Assembly (NCBI GenBank): GCA_009772895.1
Contig: WOUP01000008.1
Span: forward strand, 62,001 to 126,000
Length of the DNA: 64,000 nucleotides
Direction: 5' to 3'
From: Puniceicoccaceae bacterium 5H
GTDB taxonomy: Bacteria; Verrucomicrobiota; Verrucomicrobiia; Opitutales; Oceanipulchritudinaceae
Positions within the stretch are counted from its first letter, which is position 1, and each line of letters opens with the position of its first letter. Shown piece after piece: positions 31,876 through 42,434 of this stretch. The position numbers were made by a program, and so were the translations under genes. A model generated the notes under the pieces. The model was given only the letters and a program-made list of their open reading frames with translations. It did not search any database and was not told the DNA's origin.

Positions 31876-31998
31876 GGCGTGTGCCTGAGGGTTGGCCAAT
31901 CTTCTACTGACTCATTTAGCTTACCTTGCAAACCACCAAGGTCAACTCTCTCGAGGCGCCTAAGTATTAAACGTCAGGTTTGCACCAAACTTAATACC

Positions 31999-33045
31999 CT
32001 AGTGCGACTCAGACAACACCGTAGACAGGTCTTCCTGGCCGTAATTGGCCAGATGCTCCTCCGCGATTTGCACCAGATCGTCGTAGTGGTTCACCTTTTC
32101 CAATTGCTGTCTCAGCTGGCGGCTGCCGGGTATGACCTTGGTGAATGCCTTGAGGCGGGGACGCATCCAACCGAGGTGGTCCCAGGCCTCGCCGCGACGG
32201 GGCCGATCGAGCATTTCCCGGCAGTAGCGGAGGAGCACTTGCCAGCGTTCCTCGATGTCTGCGGGCGGTGGCGTCACTCCTGTGCGCAGCGTTTCCTTGA
32301 TTTCGCGAAAAATCCACGGGTAGCCCAAAGCGGCCCGCCCGATCATCAGGCCCGCGACGGAGGTCTGCTCCCGCAGGCGCATGACCTCCTGCGCGGAATC
32401 AACGCTGCCGTTGCCCACGACCGGCACCGGCACACCCTCGGCCACCGCCTGGATGACCTCCCAGTTCGCCGCGCCCCGATAGCCCTGCACCTTCGTGCGC
32501 CCGTGCACCGCGATGGCTTCGATGCCGACGTCCACCAGCCGCCGGGAGGCCTCGACCGCCACGATGCTGTCGTCGTCCCAGCCGGTCCGGATCTTGGCCG
32601 TCACCGGCACATCCATCGTCACCCGCTCCACTACCGCCTGGGCGACGGCCTGCAGGCGCGGCAGATCGGTCAGCAGAGAAGAACCCGCACACTGGTCGAC
32701 GACGCGCGGCGCCGGGCACCCGTAGTTGATATCGATGAAGTCCGGCTCGAGGCGGTCGACGATCTTGCGTGCCGCCTGCCCCATCTTCTCGGGATTGCTG
32801 CCAAAAATCTGCACGCCCATCGGACGCTGCTCGGGCGAAAAGTCTACCGTCTCCCACGCCACCACCTCACCGCGCGGGTCGAGGAACTTGTTGGCCATGA
32901 CAAACTCGGTCACCATCACGTCGGCGCCATACTCCTTGCAGATCTGGCGAAAGACGGGGTCGGTAAAACCCGCCATCGGCGCCAGGTACAAGGGGCATTT
33001 GCCGGGGCCGAACCAGGGCAGCCGTGCTGATACCGGTGATTCCAT
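31999..33045 (-). CDS. tRNA-dihydrouridine synthase (DusB-like)
   Basis: FMN enzyme that reduces uridine to dihydrouridine in tRNA. The 348-residue product shows 'LYLAPMAGFTDPVFRQICKE', 'MGVQIFGSNPEKM', 'DFIDINYGCPAPRVV' with the catalytic cysteine, 'TAKIRTGWDDDS', 'IAVHGRTKVQGYRGAANWE' and 'GNGSVDSAQEV'. These fit the DusB branch best, but paralogue assignment needs a tree. It starts 46 bases behind the cyclase gene. Confidence 0.93.
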   Translation of the reverse strand: MESPVSARLPWFGPGKCPLYLAPMAGFTDPVFRQICKEYGADVMVTEFVMANKFLDPRGEVVAWETVDFSPEQRPMGVQIFGSNPEKMGQAARKIVDRLEPDFIDINYGCPAPRVVDQCAGSSLLTDLPRLQAVAQAVVERVTMDVPVTAKIRTGWDDDSIVAVEASRRLVDVGIEAIAVHGRTKVQGYRGAANWEVIQAVAEGVPVPVVGNGSVDSAQEVMRLREQTSVAGLMIGRAALGYPWIFREIKETLRTGVTPPPADIEERWQVLLRYCREMLDRPRRGEAWDHLGWMRPRLKAFTKVIPGSRQLRQQLEKVNHYDDLVQIAEEHLANYGQEDLSTVLSESH

Positions 33046-33091
33046 AGCCTTAACCTAGGCCAAGCCGGCCGCCTCGCAATCCCGGATTGCG

Positions 33092-35599
33092 CTACTTGGT
33101 GCGCATAATAAAGCGCCCGTCCCAGTCTGCCGGCGGGGGTTGCGCACGCCATTGGTCGCAACGCTGCGCCATCACGAGACTGGGATTCGTCTCCCCTTTT
33201 TGAGCGTGCGGCTCCAGCTGAGCCGCCTGCTGGAAGAGCGCCTGCGCGGCATCCCACTGCTGCTCCAGATAGAGTTCCATCGCCTGCCCGTAGAGCGTCA
33301 GGCACTCCAGCACCGACGCGGGGAGCTGCCCCCGCTCGCCCAACAGCTCATACACCGCCACCGGCTGGCTGCGCCCCTTCACCACAATCTTGTCGAGGTA
33401 ACGGAAGGTGAACTCGGGGCTTACCTCCAGCGCCCGCTGACGCGTCTCGTCGCTCACCATGGTGTAGACCCCGTAGGTCTTCGCGCCGCTCTCGTTGCGC
33501 GCGGCCAGATTGACCGTATCGCCCATCATGGTGTAGTTGAAGCGCTTGCGCGAACCCATGTTGCCCACGACGGCCGGGCCGGTGTTCAGGCCGATGCGCG
33601 TCTGCATCTGGTGGACGAGTGACGGCCAGCGATCGCCCAACGCGCGCCACTCGTCCCTCAGTTCCGCCTGGCGCTGCTGGATGCGAAGGGCCGCACGGCA
33701 GGCGAGATAGGCGTGATGCTCCACCTGCACGGGCGCCCCAAACATCGCCACGATCGCGTCGCCGATGTATTTGTCGAGTGTGCCTTCCTCCTCCTCCAGG
33801 ATCTCGGTCATGGCGTTGAGGTACTCGTTCATCAACACCACCAGCTCGCCTGGCGGCAGCACCTCGGAGAACGATGAGAAGCTCTGAATATCGCTGAAAA
33901 AGGCCGTGATCTCCTCGGTATGGCCACCCAGCTGCGGCGCTTCGTCGGAATCGACCATGCGCTCGACGACCTGGGGGGAGACGTAGGAGCCGAACATGTT
34001 GCGAATGCGCCCCTTTTGCTGCTCCTCCCGAATCAGCTGCATCACCGCCCCGATCAAGCTGGTCGACAGGGCGGCGCCCAGTGGCACCACCAGCGGCACC
34101 ACGACGCTGTAACGCCGAAACAGCTCCAGATCCAGCCCCACAAACATCACCAGAATCAACAACGCCCCCACCTTGTTGAAACGTGTCTGCGAGCCACCCC
34201 AGACGGTCAGGCCCGTGACGCAAAACGTGAGCAGGAAGGTGATGAGCCACTCGGCCCAATCCGGCAGACGATGGATGAAGCGGTTGCCCGCAATCGTCTT
34301 GAAGGCGTTGCCGTGCACCGAAACCTTGGGCACGGGAGCCGCATCGAACGGCGTCGGGGCCAGATCCTGCAGCAGCACGTCGGTCGGCCCGATCAGGACC
34401 ACGCTGTCGTTGAAGTGCTGGAACCACTGGCGAATCTCTTTTTTGGCTGCCGCGCTCGTCTCCGAGTCCTGCAACGCCTGATAGCGATCGTAAACCTCCA
34501 CCAGGCTGCACTGCGGGTTATAGCGATCGTCCAGTGGATCGCGCTGGCCCGCGCGCACTTCCGGGTCGATCCAGGGCGAGAGCCAGTTGATCTCCATCGA
34601 TTGCCGGGCCATCAGCGGGATGCGACAGACGGTGCGCAGTTGTCCGGCGTCATCGGGCCGCCGCAGCCGGATTTCATGTTCGTGGATCTCGACCTCTGTG
34701 TCCGGATAGGCGGCACGGTACAACGCGAGCGAGGCCGCATAAAAAGTCGTATCGACCACCTTCGGCACCTGATCGTAAATCGCCCCACTGTCATCCTTGG
34801 CCAGCAGCTCGGTGCCGTCCTCGGAGTCGTAGATCTTCAGGGTATCGTCGGCGGCACCGGCGTCGCGCATCCACAGGATAAAGCCTTCGAGATAGGACGC
34901 CGAAACGCCCTCGTTGGCGACCTCGACATACAGGGGCACGAAGCGCGGTACGGCCCCGTCGTTGAGCACCACGTCGGTGTTCACGAGGCCCGCCCGCCCA
35001 TGCGGCACCGGATGGCCCGAATGCGACTGCAGGTCGGGAATCCAGATAGGGTATTGCGGCAGTTCCGGGATGGGGTTCTGGCGGGGGCTGTAACCCTGGG
35101 GGTGGTCCGGACCGTAGGGTCCGTCCGCCAGCCGCGGCAGATACATGTCTTTCTGCAGCTCCCGGTTTTGCGTGCCGGCATAGCTCGCAGCCAGCACCAC
35201 GCGGTCGGGGTAGTCGTTCACCACCTGACTCATCGCATAGTCGCCCTGCAGCAACAGGTCCTTGTTCAGCGCCGCGCTGAAGTTGTAGCGCGAGAGCACG
35301 AAATCCAGAAACACCGCCTTGGCCCCGCCCTCCTCCAGCACCGCCCGCGCGGCATCCGCATAAATCTGCCGGGGAAAGTAGACCGTGCCGAAGGCCTCTG
35401 CCGTGGCCTCGTCGGCGTTGACGTAGGTGACCTTCTCCTGCGTCGTCACCGGGCCGCGCACGTTGAAGCGCAAGTCCATCGAGAGGTGCTTGAAGGCGCT
35501 CAACCAGCCTTGCTCGCTGAGAAAGATCCAGACCAGGGGCACCAGTAATAACCAGAGGTAGTGGACCCGTTTGCGAAGGCTTTTGCGCAACTCACTCAC
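33092..35599 (-). CDS. CHASE2-sensor class III adenylate/guanylate cyclase
   Basis: An 835-residue membrane cyclase. It has an N-terminal transmembrane helix, a large extracytoplasmic CHASE2 domain (about 40-440, with 'YFPRQIYADAARAVLEEGGAKAVFLDFVLS'-type features, shown here in part), three close transmembrane helices (about 455-530), and a cytoplasmic class III cyclase domain with metal aspartates in 'TAFFSDIQSFSSFSE' and 'DKYIGDAIVAMFG', and 'RIGLNTGPAVVGNMGS'. A short helical tail follows. It makes cAMP (or cGMP) in response to a periplasmic signal. It lies 21 bases behind a FecR-domain gene, a pairing seen with CHASE2 proteins. The start codon is GTG. Confidence 0.92.
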   Translation of the reverse strand: MSELRKSLRKRVHYLWLLLVPLVWIFLSEQGWLSAFKHLSMDLRFNVRGPVTTQEKVTYVNADEATAEAFGTVYFPRQIYADAARAVLEEGGAKAVFLDFVLSRYNFSAALNKDLLLQGDYAMSQVVNDYPDRVVLAASYAGTQNRELQKDMYLPRLADGPYGPDHPQGYSPRQNPIPELPQYPIWIPDLQSHSGHPVPHGRAGLVNTDVVLNDGAVPRFVPLYVEVANEGVSASYLEGFILWMRDAGAADDTLKIYDSEDGTELLAKDDSGAIYDQVPKVVDTTFYAASLALYRAAYPDTEVEIHEHEIRLRRPDDAGQLRTVCRIPLMARQSMEINWLSPWIDPEVRAGQRDPLDDRYNPQCSLVEVYDRYQALQDSETSAAAKKEIRQWFQHFNDSVVLIGPTDVLLQDLAPTPFDAAPVPKVSVHGNAFKTIAGNRFIHRLPDWAEWLITFLLTFCVTGLTVWGGSQTRFNKVGALLILVMFVGLDLELFRRYSVVVPLVVPLGAALSTSLIGAVMQLIREEQQKGRIRNMFGSYVSPQVVERMVDSDEAPQLGGHTEEITAFFSDIQSFSSFSEVLPPGELVVLMNEYLNAMTEILEEEEGTLDKYIGDAIVAMFGAPVQVEHHAYLACRAALRIQQRQAELRDEWRALGDRWPSLVHQMQTRIGLNTGPAVVGNMGSRKRFNYTMMGDTVNLAARNESGAKTYGVYTMVSDETRQRALEVSPEFTFRYLDKIVVKGRSQPVAVYELLGERGQLPASVLECLTLYGQAMELYLEQQWDAAQALFQQAAQLEPHAQKGETNPSLVMAQRCDQWRAQPPPADWDGRFIMRTK

Positions 35600-35620
35600 A
35601 ACCAGGAAATGGCCGGCCGC

Positions 35621-36478
35621 CTAGCTTTCGGCGGGACTGCCCCCACCCCGCTCGTTATAGAGGATGGGCTCCGCCGGTGGCGGCGGGGGCGGATTGTTAC
35701 TGCCCGAGGTATTCGAGGGCCCCGGCGGAGGCGTCGCCTGCACCTCCTGAATGATCGTCTCGACCGCAGTCTCGATCGCATCCTGCACCTCCGGCTCCAG
35801 GCCTTCGATGCCGCTGAACTGCGTCACCTGCACGTCGCCATTAGCGTCGACTTCACCGGTGACTTCGACCTGTTGCCCCGGCCCTACGAACGAACTGGCG
35901 GCTGCCGCATTGGCCCCGGAGAGCGTGAACTCGACCAGACCCTCGGTGACCCCGAGGAAGCCGGTAAAGGTGCCGTCGTCGTTGCGCGTCAGCGTCAGCA
36001 CAAAGCGCGTGCCGCGAATACCGGCGACGCCGACGGGCGTTGCCACTTCGAAACGCGACTCGTCTCGCAGCTTGTCGACCTGCCCGACGACCTGGCCGTA
36101 GTTCAGGCGCAGGCGCGTGTCGGAGGCGCCCGTTTCCTTGATGCCTGGCGGCGGGGGCGGTGCGCTGCGGCGCGCAAAACGCTCGACCACCAGCTCGCTC
36201 TCGGGCTGGAGGGACAAGTGCACGCCGTTGGAAAAGAGCAACACGCCCCTGCTGTCGGCCCCCGTACGCACCCGGTCGGTCGGGTCGACCGTCATGCCGC
36301 TTTCGCCCACCTCCTGGGAACCGTCGGCGTTCAGGATCGTGACCTCGCCCACGACGTCACGCAGGAGAATGCGTGCAACGGGGGACTGCGCAACCGCCTC
36401 CACACAGGAGAACGTCAGTAGCAGACACAGCCACCACAGCGGGAAGGAAGCAGGAAGACGACGGATGGAATGCGACAT
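35621..36478 (-). CDS. Secreted FecR-domain protein
   Basis: A 285-residue precursor with a signal peptide ('PLWWLCLLLTFSCVEAVAQS'), a FecR-type beta domain ('VGEVTILNADGSQEVGESG' to 'VATPVGVAGIRGTRFVLTL', residues 40-160) and a Pro-rich C-terminal tail. The GIRGT motif is diagnostic of this family of periplasmic FecR proteins without the usual anti-sigma part: no cytoplasmic N-terminal domain, no sigma factor and no TonB receptor are present nearby. It probably works with the downstream CHASE2 cyclase. Its ATG overlaps the stop of the upstream gene (TAATG). Confidence 0.88.
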   Translation of the reverse strand: MSHSIRRLPASFPLWWLCLLLTFSCVEAVAQSPVARILLRDVVGEVTILNADGSQEVGESGMTVDPTDRVRTGADSRGVLLFSNGVHLSLQPESELVVERFARRSAPPPPPGIKETGASDTRLRLNYGQVVGQVDKLRDESRFEVATPVGVAGIRGTRFVLTLTRNDDGTFTGFLGVTEGLVEFTLSGANAAAASSFVGPGQQVEVTGEVDANGDVQVTQFSGIEGLEPEVQDAIETAVETIIQEVQATPPPGPSNTSGSNNPPPPPPAEPILYNERGGGSPAES

Positions 36479-38718
36479 TAATCCAGGCCGATGCGAAGGC
36501 GCAAATCTACGGTGGGCCCGTAGTTGGGGTCAAGCGCGTAAGCTTGGTCCAGCAGCGAACTGACCCGCTCCTCCGAACCGCCGTTACTCCAGAGATAATC
36601 GGCCAGCATCACGTAGGCTTGGGGTCGATAGGGTGCGTGCTCGATCGCCGCCTCCAGCAGGGGCACGACTTCCCCTTGCGGCCGGTTCAGCATCCACTCC
36701 GCCAGCCCTTGGTAAAGATAGCCTTCCCAGGCCTCGGGATACAGCTCGCGGCCCTGCTCGAGCAACGGCATCGCCTTGGCCGCGTAGTGCTCCGGGCGCG
36801 AACTCAGGTCGCCCTGATTCTCCAGCAACACCGCACGCCCCTCACCCAGCCAGGCCGCCCCATGATCGGGATTCAACAACCGGGCTCGGTTGAAGCCAGT
36901 AGCGGGGCCGAAGGCGAGAGCTGGATCGCGCAGCACCGCATCCGGGTTACGCTCGGCGTATTGCAGCCCTTCCATCGCGAGATAATAACGTTCCTGAGCC
37001 AAAAGACGCGGCGCGGCGTAAACATAGGTAAACGTCGCCGTGCCTAGCAGGACCGCCGCAAGGCCGTAGAGAGCCGGTCGCGGCAGATGGCGTTCCTGCC
37101 CGTCGACTTCGGTCGCACGCAGGCCGAGGGCCAACAGGACCGCCGCCGTCCAGAGAATCACCGGTATCTGGAACGGAAAATCGAACAGTGCATGCACCGC
37201 CACCGCCAACAGGCCGGTAAAGGCCGCGATCCCGATCAGCTTGCCACTGGCGGTCCGCTGCACGGAGCCTTCGTCTCGCAGGATGGCGATCACGATGTTG
37301 CCCAGCACCTGGATCGGCGGAATTGCCAACAGATAGAGCGGCGAAAGGTTTTTGAGGAAGATGATGCCGGAGACCGGGACCACCATCATGATGAAAATCG
37401 TGAACTGCAGCAGCGGCTTGTTGAACGACACGGCCCAGTGCTTCTTGCGCTTGCGGCGACGGCGGCGGTGGTGGTGGCCGTGCTTTTCTTCCGCGTCTTG
37501 CTGCTTTTCGGGTGCCTTTGGTTTGGCGAGGCCGACGGACTCCAGCACGCGGATGTCCTGACCCGGTGCGAGCTGGAAGAAGCCGATCTTGCGCCCGCGC
37601 AGGAACAGCCAGATCAGGCTGGCAAGGCCGACGCCCGCCCCGAGGAGAAAGCCCACGCCGCCCGTCTCCGCGCCCAGCTGCAGGTAATCGTTGTGGGCGT
37701 AATGCGGATCGCTGGAGGGCCCGTCGCCGCGGAAAAGCTCCCACTCAGCCTCAAAGCCGCCCAGCCCCTGTCCCACGACAGGGTTGTCGCCCAGCATGTT
37801 GAGCGCAGCTTCCCACATCACGGGACGCGTCACCTCGCCTTCGTCGTGCACCGCCAGCTCGATGCGTTCGCGGAACTGCGAGCTGAGGGAGTAGGCGCTG
37901 AAGAGCAGGTAGATGCCGCCCAGCACGAACCAGCAAAAGACCGCCAGCCGCTGCTTGAACGTCGGCATGATCAACCACGGGAGCAGCATCGCTACGGCAA
38001 AGAGCCCGATCAGCCCCCCGCGACTGCCGGTCGAGACGATCGCGGCGAGAAAGGCAACCGAAAGCGCCAGGCTGAGCAGCCGGATGGGCCCCGGGAAGCG
38101 CTTGAAGGCCGCAATGACGACCGTGGCCGGCCACGTGAGCAGGAGGAAGGCCGCCAGATTGTTGGGCACCCCGAAGAAGCCGGCGGCGCGCCCCGCATAT
38201 TGGGCGGCCCGCTCGCGCCCTGCGATCGGGAACCAGCTGGGATCGAAATAGTCCTGATAAAGGCCGACCGCCGCCGCCGTGGCGCCGATCAGGACGCACA
38301 GCACGAACAGCCAGATCAATTGCAGCCGGGTGCGCAGCTGGTGCGCAACGAGCCAGAAGACCAGCCAGCCGGCCACCCAGCTGGACCACGCCAGACCACC
38401 CCACCAGGGGGCGCTGCTGACAAAATGCACCTCGAACGCGCCCCAGAGTAACAGCGGCACCGGCAGCAGTGCCCAGGCGCGAAAGACCACGTCTCCCCGG
38501 CGCACGACCCACCAGAGGGCGTGCAGCGCCATCAGGCCCCAGAGAATGCCCAGCGGCCCGATCAAAGTCTCGCCGTAGGGCAAATAGCCACCGAGCCCCA
38601 TGAGCGTGCGCAGCAACAGGATTGCGATCCCGAACACCATCGTCCAATCCAGGATCCGGTCCGGATGGTGGCCGACGTATCGGAAGAAATTCAGAAAAAG
38701 ACGCTGCGGAGAGAGCAT
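36478..38718 (-). CDS. O-antigen ligase-like (Wzy_C) membrane protein with TPR tail
   Basis: A 746-residue membrane protein. Ten to twelve hydrophobic segments cover residues 20-560, with the O-antigen ligase/polymerase core around 'AAQYAGRAAGFFGVPNNLAAFLLL' and 'STGSRGGLIGLFAVAMLLPW' and the large periplasmic loop carrying 'VVGQGLGGFEAEWELF'. A basic cytoplasmic insert 'KHGHHHRRRRRKRKKHW' lies near residue 420. The last 130 residues are TPR-like ('LLEQGRELYPEAWEGYLYQGLAEWML'). These proteins join or polymerise glycans on the periplasmic face. It heads the fecR-cyclase run. Confidence 0.88.
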   Translation of the reverse strand: MLSPQRLFLNFFRYVGHHPDRILDWTMVFGIAILLLRTLMGLGGYLPYGETLIGPLGILWGLMALHALWWVVRRGDVVFRAWALLPVPLLLWGAFEVHFVSSAPWWGGLAWSSWVAGWLVFWLVAHQLRTRLQLIWLFVLCVLIGATAAAVGLYQDYFDPSWFPIAGRERAAQYAGRAAGFFGVPNNLAAFLLLTWPATVVIAAFKRFPGPIRLLSLALSVAFLAAIVSTGSRGGLIGLFAVAMLLPWLIMPTFKQRLAVFCWFVLGGIYLLFSAYSLSSQFRERIELAVHDEGEVTRPVMWEAALNMLGDNPVVGQGLGGFEAEWELFRGDGPSSDPHYAHNDYLQLGAETGGVGFLLGAGVGLASLIWLFLRGRKIGFFQLAPGQDIRVLESVGLAKPKAPEKQQDAEEKHGHHHRRRRRKRKKHWAVSFNKPLLQFTIFIMMVVPVSGIIFLKNLSPLYLLAIPPIQVLGNIVIAILRDEGSVQRTASGKLIGIAAFTGLLAVAVHALFDFPFQIPVILWTAAVLLALGLRATEVDGQERHLPRPALYGLAAVLLGTATFTYVYAAPRLLAQERYYLAMEGLQYAERNPDAVLRDPALAFGPATGFNRARLLNPDHGAAWLGEGRAVLLENQGDLSSRPEHYAAKAMPLLEQGRELYPEAWEGYLYQGLAEWMLNRPQGEVVPLLEAAIEHAPYRPQAYVMLADYLWSNGGSEERVSSLLDQAYALDPNYGPTVDLRLRIGLD

Positions 38719-38903
38719 AGGTGTTGAAGCGACGGGAAAGCCGTCCGGAAGCTTTATCCTAGGTTCCGGAGTGACAACAATATTTTTGACCGCGGGAGGG
38801 CACGTCAGAGGGGCAAAACGAGAAAGCTCTTGCGATAAATTTTGAACTTCGGCAGTCCTAGACCGGTCTTACCGTTTCGCAACTCACCGCAGATGTTAGC
38901 TTT

Positions 38904-39902
<999 letters not shown>

Positions 39903-39919
39903 GCCGCACAGGTTGCTCT

Positions 39920-40855
39920 ATGGCACGCCTCAGTCCCCACGACATCCTCAAGCGCGTCCGCGCGGTGGAGATCCGCAGCCGTCGTCTCGTCGACGACGCC
40001 CTGGTGGGAGCCTACCACAGCTCCTTCAAGGGCTCTGGCATGGAATTCGCGGAAGTGCGTGAGTACCTGCCCGGCGACGACGTCCGCAACATCGACTGGA
40101 ACGTCACCGCCAAGCAGGATCGCCCCTTCATCAAGGTCTACGAGGAAGAGCGCGAGCTGACCCTGCTGCTGGCGGTCGATTTGAGCGCATCGCTCGACTT
40201 CGGCTCCGGGCACCAGACCAAGCGTGAGCTCGCCGCCGAACTCGCCGCCACCCTCGCCCTTTCCGCCGCCCGCAACAACGACAAGGTCGGCCTCGTGCTC
40301 TTCACCGACCACATCGAGGTCTTCCTGCCGCCCCGCAAGGGCCGCCAGCACATGCTGCGCGTGGTGCGCGAGATCCTCTTTTACGAGCCCAAGGGCCGGA
40401 AGACGGACCTCAACGGCGCCCTGCGTCAGCTGAACAACCTGCAGCGCCGCCGCGCCATCTGCTTCCTCTTCAGCGACTTCCTCACGCCGGAGACCACCAG
40501 CTGGACGCGTCCCAACGTCTCGGGCAAGACGGAAGACGCCCTGCGCCGCGCGTTGAGCACCACCGCTCGCCGCCACGATCTGGTCGCGGTGGAGCTGCAC
40601 GACCCGCGCGAAAGCTTGCTGCCCGACGTGGGCATCATCACGCTGGAAGATGCCGAAACCGGTGAACAGGTCGAGGTCAACACCAGCCGGCGCGACGTCC
40701 AGGCGCTCTACGCCCAGGTAAACCAGCGCCGCCGCGACAGCCTCGCCCGGATGATTCGTCGCTCCGGCGCCGACCACCTCGATCTGACCACGGACAAACC
40801 TTTTATCGCCGCCCTGCGCACCTTCTTCGCCCGACGCGTTCAACGCCGATCATGA
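39920..40855 (+). CDS. DUF58 domain protein
   Basis: A 311-residue soluble protein with the DUF58 signature 'EVREYLPGDDVRNIDWNVTAKQDRPFIKVYEEERE' region (shown only in part: 'YLPGDDVRNIDWNVTAK'), followed by a VWA-like fold ('LLLAVDLSASLDFGSG', 'DKVGLVLFTDHIEVFLPPRKG', 'CFLFSDFLTPE'). The MIDAS-like DLSAS suggests metal binding. DUF58 proteins always accompany MoxR and Bat proteins and probably take part in the same membrane-associated complex. Its stop overlaps the next start by four bases. Confidence 0.94.
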   Translation: MARLSPHDILKRVRAVEIRSRRLVDDALVGAYHSSFKGSGMEFAEVREYLPGDDVRNIDWNVTAKQDRPFIKVYEEERELTLLLAVDLSASLDFGSGHQTKRELAAELAATLALSAARNNDKVGLVLFTDHIEVFLPPRKGRQHMLRVVREILFYEPKGRKTDLNGALRQLNNLQRRRAICFLFSDFLTPETTSWTRPNVSGKTEDALRRALSTTARRHDLVAVELHDPRESLLPDVGIITLEDAETGEQVEVNTSRRDVQALYAQVNQRRRDSLARMIRRSGADHLDLTTDKPFIAALRTFFARRVQRRS

Positions 40856-41385
40856 CTTTGCTGCTCGCACAACTGCACGACCTCCGGCCGCCGATCCGCT
40901 TTTCGGAGATCCCGTGGCTCACGCTTGCGCTGATTGTCGCCGCCCTGCTCCTGATCCTCGGCCTCTCCCTTTTCTGGCGCAATCGCAGCCGCACGCGCCG
41001 GGAGGCAGAGGCTGCCCGGCTGACGCCCATCCAGGTCGCCCGCCGCGAGCTGAAGACGCTGATGCAGGAGCACGAGCTGACCGATCGGGCCTTTGCCTAC
41101 GAGTTGACCCGGATCGTGCGGGGCTACGCCGAAGGCGCGTTTCGCCTGCCGGCTACCGACCGCACGACGGAAGAGGTGCTCGAAGCGCTTCAGGCCCGGC
41201 CGCCCTTTTCCTCCGGCTTGGCGGATCGCCTTGGGCAGCTGCTGCAAAACACCGTATTGGTGCGCTATGCGGCCCAGCCTCTTTCTCCGGAAGAACGCGA
41301 AGCCCTGCTCCGCGAGGGCGAGCAATGGGTAGAACAGGCGGAGCAGGAACGCCAGCAACAGACGACGGCACCTTCCGCTGCCTGA
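40852..41385 (+). CDS. Single-pass membrane protein of the Bat cluster (DUF4381-like)
   Basis: A 177-residue protein with one transmembrane helix ('WLTLALIVAALLLILGLSLFW', about residues 23-43) and a cytoplasmic helical domain ('QVARRELKTLMQEHELTDRAFAYELTRIVRGYAEGAFR', given here by position 63-100). This layout and place between DUF58 and VWA genes match the small DUF4381-type partner found in many MoxR operons. The name is by position and architecture; sequence identity is not verified. Coupled to DUF58 by ATGA; the next gene starts two bases after its stop. Confidence 0.8.
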   Translation: MTLLLAQLHDLRPPIRFSEIPWLTLALIVAALLLILGLSLFWRNRSRTRREAEAARLTPIQVARRELKTLMQEHELTDRAFAYELTRIVRGYAEGAFRLPATDRTTEEVLEALQARPPFSSGLADRLGQLLQNTVLVRYAAQPLSPEEREALLREGEQWVEQAEQERQQQTTAPSAA

Positions 41386-41386
41386 T

Positions 41387-42427
41387 ATGAACGATCTACC
41401 GCTTTTCCGTTTCGCCGAACCCTACTGGTTGCTGCTGCTTCTGCTGCTGCCGGTCTTCTGGTGGTTGCGGGGCAAGGCCGGCCAGCGCGCGGCCGTCCGC
41501 TTTTCCTCCACCGCGATTGCCGGGCAGGTTTCCGCGCTCGTGCGCAGCCGCGCAGGGCGCTGGGTCCGCGCCATCCGTCCCCTCGCGCTCGCCTTCGGCA
41601 TTCTGGCGCTGGCTCGCCCGCAGTTCGGCAACGAGCAGCAGACGATCACCTCCAGCGGGGTCGACATCATGCTCACGGCCGACCTCTCGATGTCGATGTG
41701 GGCTCACGACTTTCAACTGGAGGGCGAGCCCGTCGACCGTCTGACCGTCGTAAAGGACGTGTTGAAAGACTTCGTCGAAGAGCGCAAGAACGACCGCCTC
41801 GGTCTGATCGCCTTTGCCTCCAAGCCCTACCTCATCAGCCCGCTCACGCTCAACCACGACTGGTTGCTGCAGTGGATCGACGACCTCGAACTGGGCATGA
41901 TCGACGGGAACCGTACCGCCGTGGGCGACGCCTTGGGCCGCGCCGTCAACCGCCTCTCCAAGCTGGAAGCCAAGAGCAAGATCGTGATCCTGCTGACCGA
42001 CGGCGACAACAACGCCGGCCAGCTCGAACCGCGTCTGGCCGCCCAGGCGGCCAAGGCCTCGGGCGTGAAAGTCTACACCATCGGCGTGGGCCGCGAAGGC
42101 ATGGTGCCGATGCCCCTGCTCGACCGCAACGGCAATCCCCGTCGCGACGCCGCCGGGCGCCTGATGCTGCAGCGCAACTTTTCTTCGCTCGACCTGGGCA
42201 GCCTGCAGGAAGTGGCCGAGATCACCGGTGGCAAGTTCTACCGTGCGACCAACCTCGAAGAGCTCAAGGGCATCTACGACCAGATCGACCAACTCGAGAA
42301 GCGCGACGTGAACATCGACCTCTGGGTCGACTACGCCGACGCCTACGTCTGGCCGCTGGCCATCGCCCTGGGGCTGCTCGTGCTCGAAGCCCTGCTGGCC
42401 CTCACCCTTTATCGCCGTCTCCCCTGA
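41387..42427 (+). CDS. BatA-like von Willebrand A-domain membrane protein
   Basis: A 346-residue protein with an N-terminal hydrophobic pair ('YWLLLLLLLPVFWWLRGK' and 'IRPLALAFGILALARPQFG'), a VWA domain with the MIDAS motif 'LTADLSMSMW' and downstream 'RLGLIAFASKPYLISPLT', 'GNRTAVGDALGRAV' and 'IVILLTDGDNNAG', and a C-terminal transmembrane helix ('VWPLAIALGLLVLEALLAL'). This is the BatA/BatB plan. MIDAS residues are intact, so metal-dependent ligand binding is expected on the domain. It starts two bases after the previous gene and ends seven bases before the next. Confidence 0.93.
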   Translation: MNDLPLFRFAEPYWLLLLLLLPVFWWLRGKAGQRAAVRFSSTAIAGQVSALVRSRAGRWVRAIRPLALAFGILALARPQFGNEQQTITSSGVDIMLTADLSMSMWAHDFQLEGEPVDRLTVVKDVLKDFVEERKNDRLGLIAFASKPYLISPLTLNHDWLLQWIDDLELGMIDGNRTAVGDALGRAVNRLSKLEAKSKIVILLTDGDNNAGQLEPRLAAQAAKASGVKVYTIGVGREGMVPMPLLDRNGNPRRDAAGRLMLQRNFSSLDLGSLQEVAEITGGKFYRATNLEELKGIYDQIDQLEKRDVNIDLWVDYADAYVWPLAIALGLLVLEALLALTLYRRLP

Positions 42428-42434
42428 TTCCGCG

